Shown: piece after piece, positions 4,821-6,410 of the stretch
Numbering within the stretch: the first letter of the stretch is position 1
Layout: the number at the start of each line of letters is the position of its first letter
DNA from: Alphaproteobacteria bacterium
Lineage (GTDB): Bacteria > Pseudomonadota > Alphaproteobacteria > RF32 > CAG-239
NCBI GenBank assembly: GCA_017964705.1
Contig: JAGCRL010000152.1
Span: forward strand, 1-6,410
DNA: 6,410 nucleotides
Reading direction: 5' to 3'
Program-made: the position numbers and the translations under genes
Notes under the pieces: generated by a model
What the model saw: the letters and a program-made list of their open reading frames with translations, nothing else
Databases searched by the model: none
What the model was told of the DNA's origin: nothing

Positions 4821-6410
4821 CTAATACTTTCCCTCGTATGCATCCAGATAAATTTGTTTAATATCGCTCATCAGCGGATATACCGGATTTGCTCCAGTGC
4901 ATTGATCATCAAAAGCTAATCGAACCAACTTATTTAAGTTTGCTTTGAATGTTTTGGCATCTACACCCCATTCACGAATAGACTTCGGAATACCAATCTT
5001 TTCTTTTAGTTCTGCGATGGCTTTAATCAGTCTTTCGACTTTTTCGTCATCTGAAACGCTTTCATCTGCTAAATATAAGACATGAGCGATTTGACCATAA
5101 CGCTTTTTAGCTTCCGGAGCTTTGTATTGCGGAAATGCTGTCTGCTTTTTAGGGCAATCTGTCGCATTAAAACGAATAACTTGGCAAATCAACAAAGCAT
5201 TAGCAATACCGTGTGGAATGCCATACATAGCACCCAGTTTATGAGCCATGGAATGACAAATTCCTAAAAAAGCATTGGCAAAGGCCATACCGGCAATTGT
5301 GGCTGCATTATGCATTTTTTCTCGCGCTTTAGGATTATTGGCCCCTTCTTCATAAGAAATTGGTAAATAACGGAAAATTTGCTTAATTGCTTCTATCGCC
5401 AGTGAATTTGTATAATTCGTTGCCATTACCGATACATATGATTCCAAAGCATGAACCAAGGCATCAATTCCCCCTGCCGCAGTTAGACTTTTAGGCATAT
5501 TATCTACAAAATTGGCATCAATAATTGCCATCTTAGGGGTGAGAGCATAATCTGCAATGGCATATTTAACATGGGTTTTATCATCTGTGATAACAGAAAA
5601 AGGAGTTACTTCAGAACCAGTTCCGGAAGTGGTTGGAATGCAAACTAAATCTGCTTTTTTGCCTAATTCAGGAATAGAGCAAATACGTTTTCTGATATCC
5701 ATAAAACGCATTGAGATGTCATCAAAATCCGTATTCGGTTGCTCATACATCAACCAAATAATTTTGCCAACATCCATCGGAGAACCACCTCCTACGGCAA
5801 CAATTAAATCCGGTTGATAAGCATTTACCATTTTTAAGGCTTGATCGGATGTAGCTAAGGTTGGATCCGGCTTAACATCAAAGAAAATTTGATAATCAAT
5901 ATCCATTTCTTCAAACGTATCGGTAATTGTGCGCGTTGCTCCGGAATCAAACAAATACCTATCGGTAATAATGAATGCCCGCTTTTTACCTTCGTATTCC
6001 CGTAAGGCCAATTCCGTAGAACCACGCTTAAAATAAATCTTCGGAGGTACTCTGAACCATAACATATTTTCTCTCCTTTCTGCAACCGTTTTATAATTTA
6101 CCAAATGTTTTACGCCAACGTTTTCACTAACCGTATTTCCACCCCATGAACCGCAACCTAATGTTAATGACGGTTCTAAGCGAAAATTATATAAATCGCC
6201 AATACCTCCTTGTGAGGCCGGACTATTGATAAGAATACGACCTGTGGGCATTTTTTCTGCATACATGTCTATACGTTTTTGATCTCGTTCGTCTGTATAA
6301 AGGACGGAAGTGTGCCCGAGCCCACCAATATTGATTAAGGCATATGCTATATCTGTTGCCCTCTCAAAGGTATTTGCCTTATACATTGTCAGAATCGGTG
6401 ATAATTTTTC
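4821..6410 (-). CDS. adhE: Bifunctional acetaldehyde-CoA/alcohol dehydrogenase, 3' part (5' end outside window)
   Basis: AdhE reduces acetyl-CoA to acetaldehyde and then ethanol, consuming two NADH in mixed-acid or ethanol fermentation; in characterised species it assembles into cytoplasmic filaments (spirosomes). The frame is open to the window edge (EKLSPILT precedes the first in-window Met at 6386), so that Met is internal. The 529 visible codons match E. coli AdhE residues of about 338-866. They hold the end of the aldehyde dehydrogenase half (GGLGHTS, SPASQGGIGDLYNF, GCGSWGGN) and the whole iron-dependent alcohol dehydrogenase half. The latter has the NAD-binding GGGSPMD (fragment residues 207-213) and TTSGTGSE (260-267). 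The Fe ligands D316, H320, H386 and H400 correspond to E. coli D653, H657, H723 and H737 with identical spacing. DDQCTGANP is near the end. The catalytic aldehyde-half cysteine lies outside the window. The protein stops at DAYEGKY and lacks the roughly 25-residue Lys/Ala-rich tail of the E. coli enzyme. The promoter is not visible; no terminator follows before the next gene. Confidence 0.98.
   Translation of the reverse strand, partial: EKLSPILTMYKANTFERATDIAYALINIGGLGHTSVLYTDERDQKRIDMYAEKMPTGRILINSPASQGGIGDLYNFRLEPSLTLGCGSWGGNTVSENVGVKHLVNYKTVAERRENMLWFRVPPKIYFKRGSTELALREYEGKKRAFIITDRYLFDSGATRTITDTFEEMDIDYQIFFDVKPDPTLATSDQALKMVNAYQPDLIVAVGGGSPMDVGKIIWLMYEQPNTDFDDISMRFMDIRKRICSIPELGKKADLVCIPTTSGTGSEVTPFSVITDDKTHVKYAIADYALTPKMAIIDANFVDNMPKSLTAAGGIDALVHALESYVSVMATNYTNSLAIEAIKQIFRYLPISYEEGANNPKAREKMHNAATIAGMAFANAFLGICHSMAHKLGAMYGIPHGIANALLICQVIRFNATDCPKKQTAFPQYKAPEAKKRYGQIAHVLYLADESVSDDEKVERLIKAIAELKEKIGIPKSIREWGVDAKTFKANLNKLVRLAFDDQCTGANPVYPLMSDIKQIYLDAYEGKY

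Noticed and set aside
5855..6085. Second minus-strand frame inside adhE that might indicate a frameshift or nested gene
   Set aside because: The adhE frame is uninterrupted through this stretch and matches E. coli AdhE without gaps between the metal ligands. The alternative frame has no family features.
6384..6386. ATG at 6386 as the start of a stand-alone alcohol dehydrogenase
   Set aside because: The reading frame continues to the window edge with EKLSPILT, which fits AdhE family sequence before this Met. No Shine-Dalgarno precedes it, and the aldehyde dehydrogenase half is clearly entered in the middle.

Overview
The window is AT-rich bacterial chromosome with ordinary coding density, and it carries five genes. 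Two are recognised with confidence: valyl-tRNA synthetase (valS) and the 3' part of the bifunctional aldehyde/alcohol dehydrogenase adhE. AdhE points to a fermentative anaerobe or facultative anaerobe. The lineage cannot be fixed from this stretch. The 882-residue ValRS with cysteine clusters is of the length usual in low-GC Gram-positives. However, no T-box leader motif is visible in the 154 bases before valS, so an AT-rich proteobacterium or another phylum is equally possible. There are no tRNA or rRNA genes, insertion sequences, CRISPR arrays or phage genes.

Layout. Bases 1-154 are a non-coding leader with a plausible promoter and a ribosome site. valS (155-2803, +) ends at a strong intrinsic terminator (2838-2869). 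A well-formed sigma70-type promoter (TTGATT, 17 bp, TATAAT) at 2902-2930, set in phased A/T tracts, then begins a separate two-gene unit. It encodes two paralogous small membrane proteins (2974-3537 and 3562-4215, +), each with two membrane segments and a C-terminal bacterial PH-like (bPH2, YdbS/YdbT-type) domain. On the opposite strand and converging on this unit are an unrecognised 171-residue soluble protein (4257-4772, -) and, upstream of it in the same direction, adhE (4821 to the window edge, -). No terminator is visible between adhE and the small gene, so they may be read as one transcript.

Functionally, valS is a housekeeping translation gene transcribed alone. The PH-domain pair is probably a membrane-associated unit made by tandem duplication; its job is unknown. 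adhE supplies NAD+ regeneration during fermentation by reducing acetyl-CoA to ethanol. The small gene after it is an orphan whose position links it only loosely to adhE. I do not see a clearly new multi-gene system. The items most worth a second look are the duplicated PH-domain pair and the orphan after adhE.
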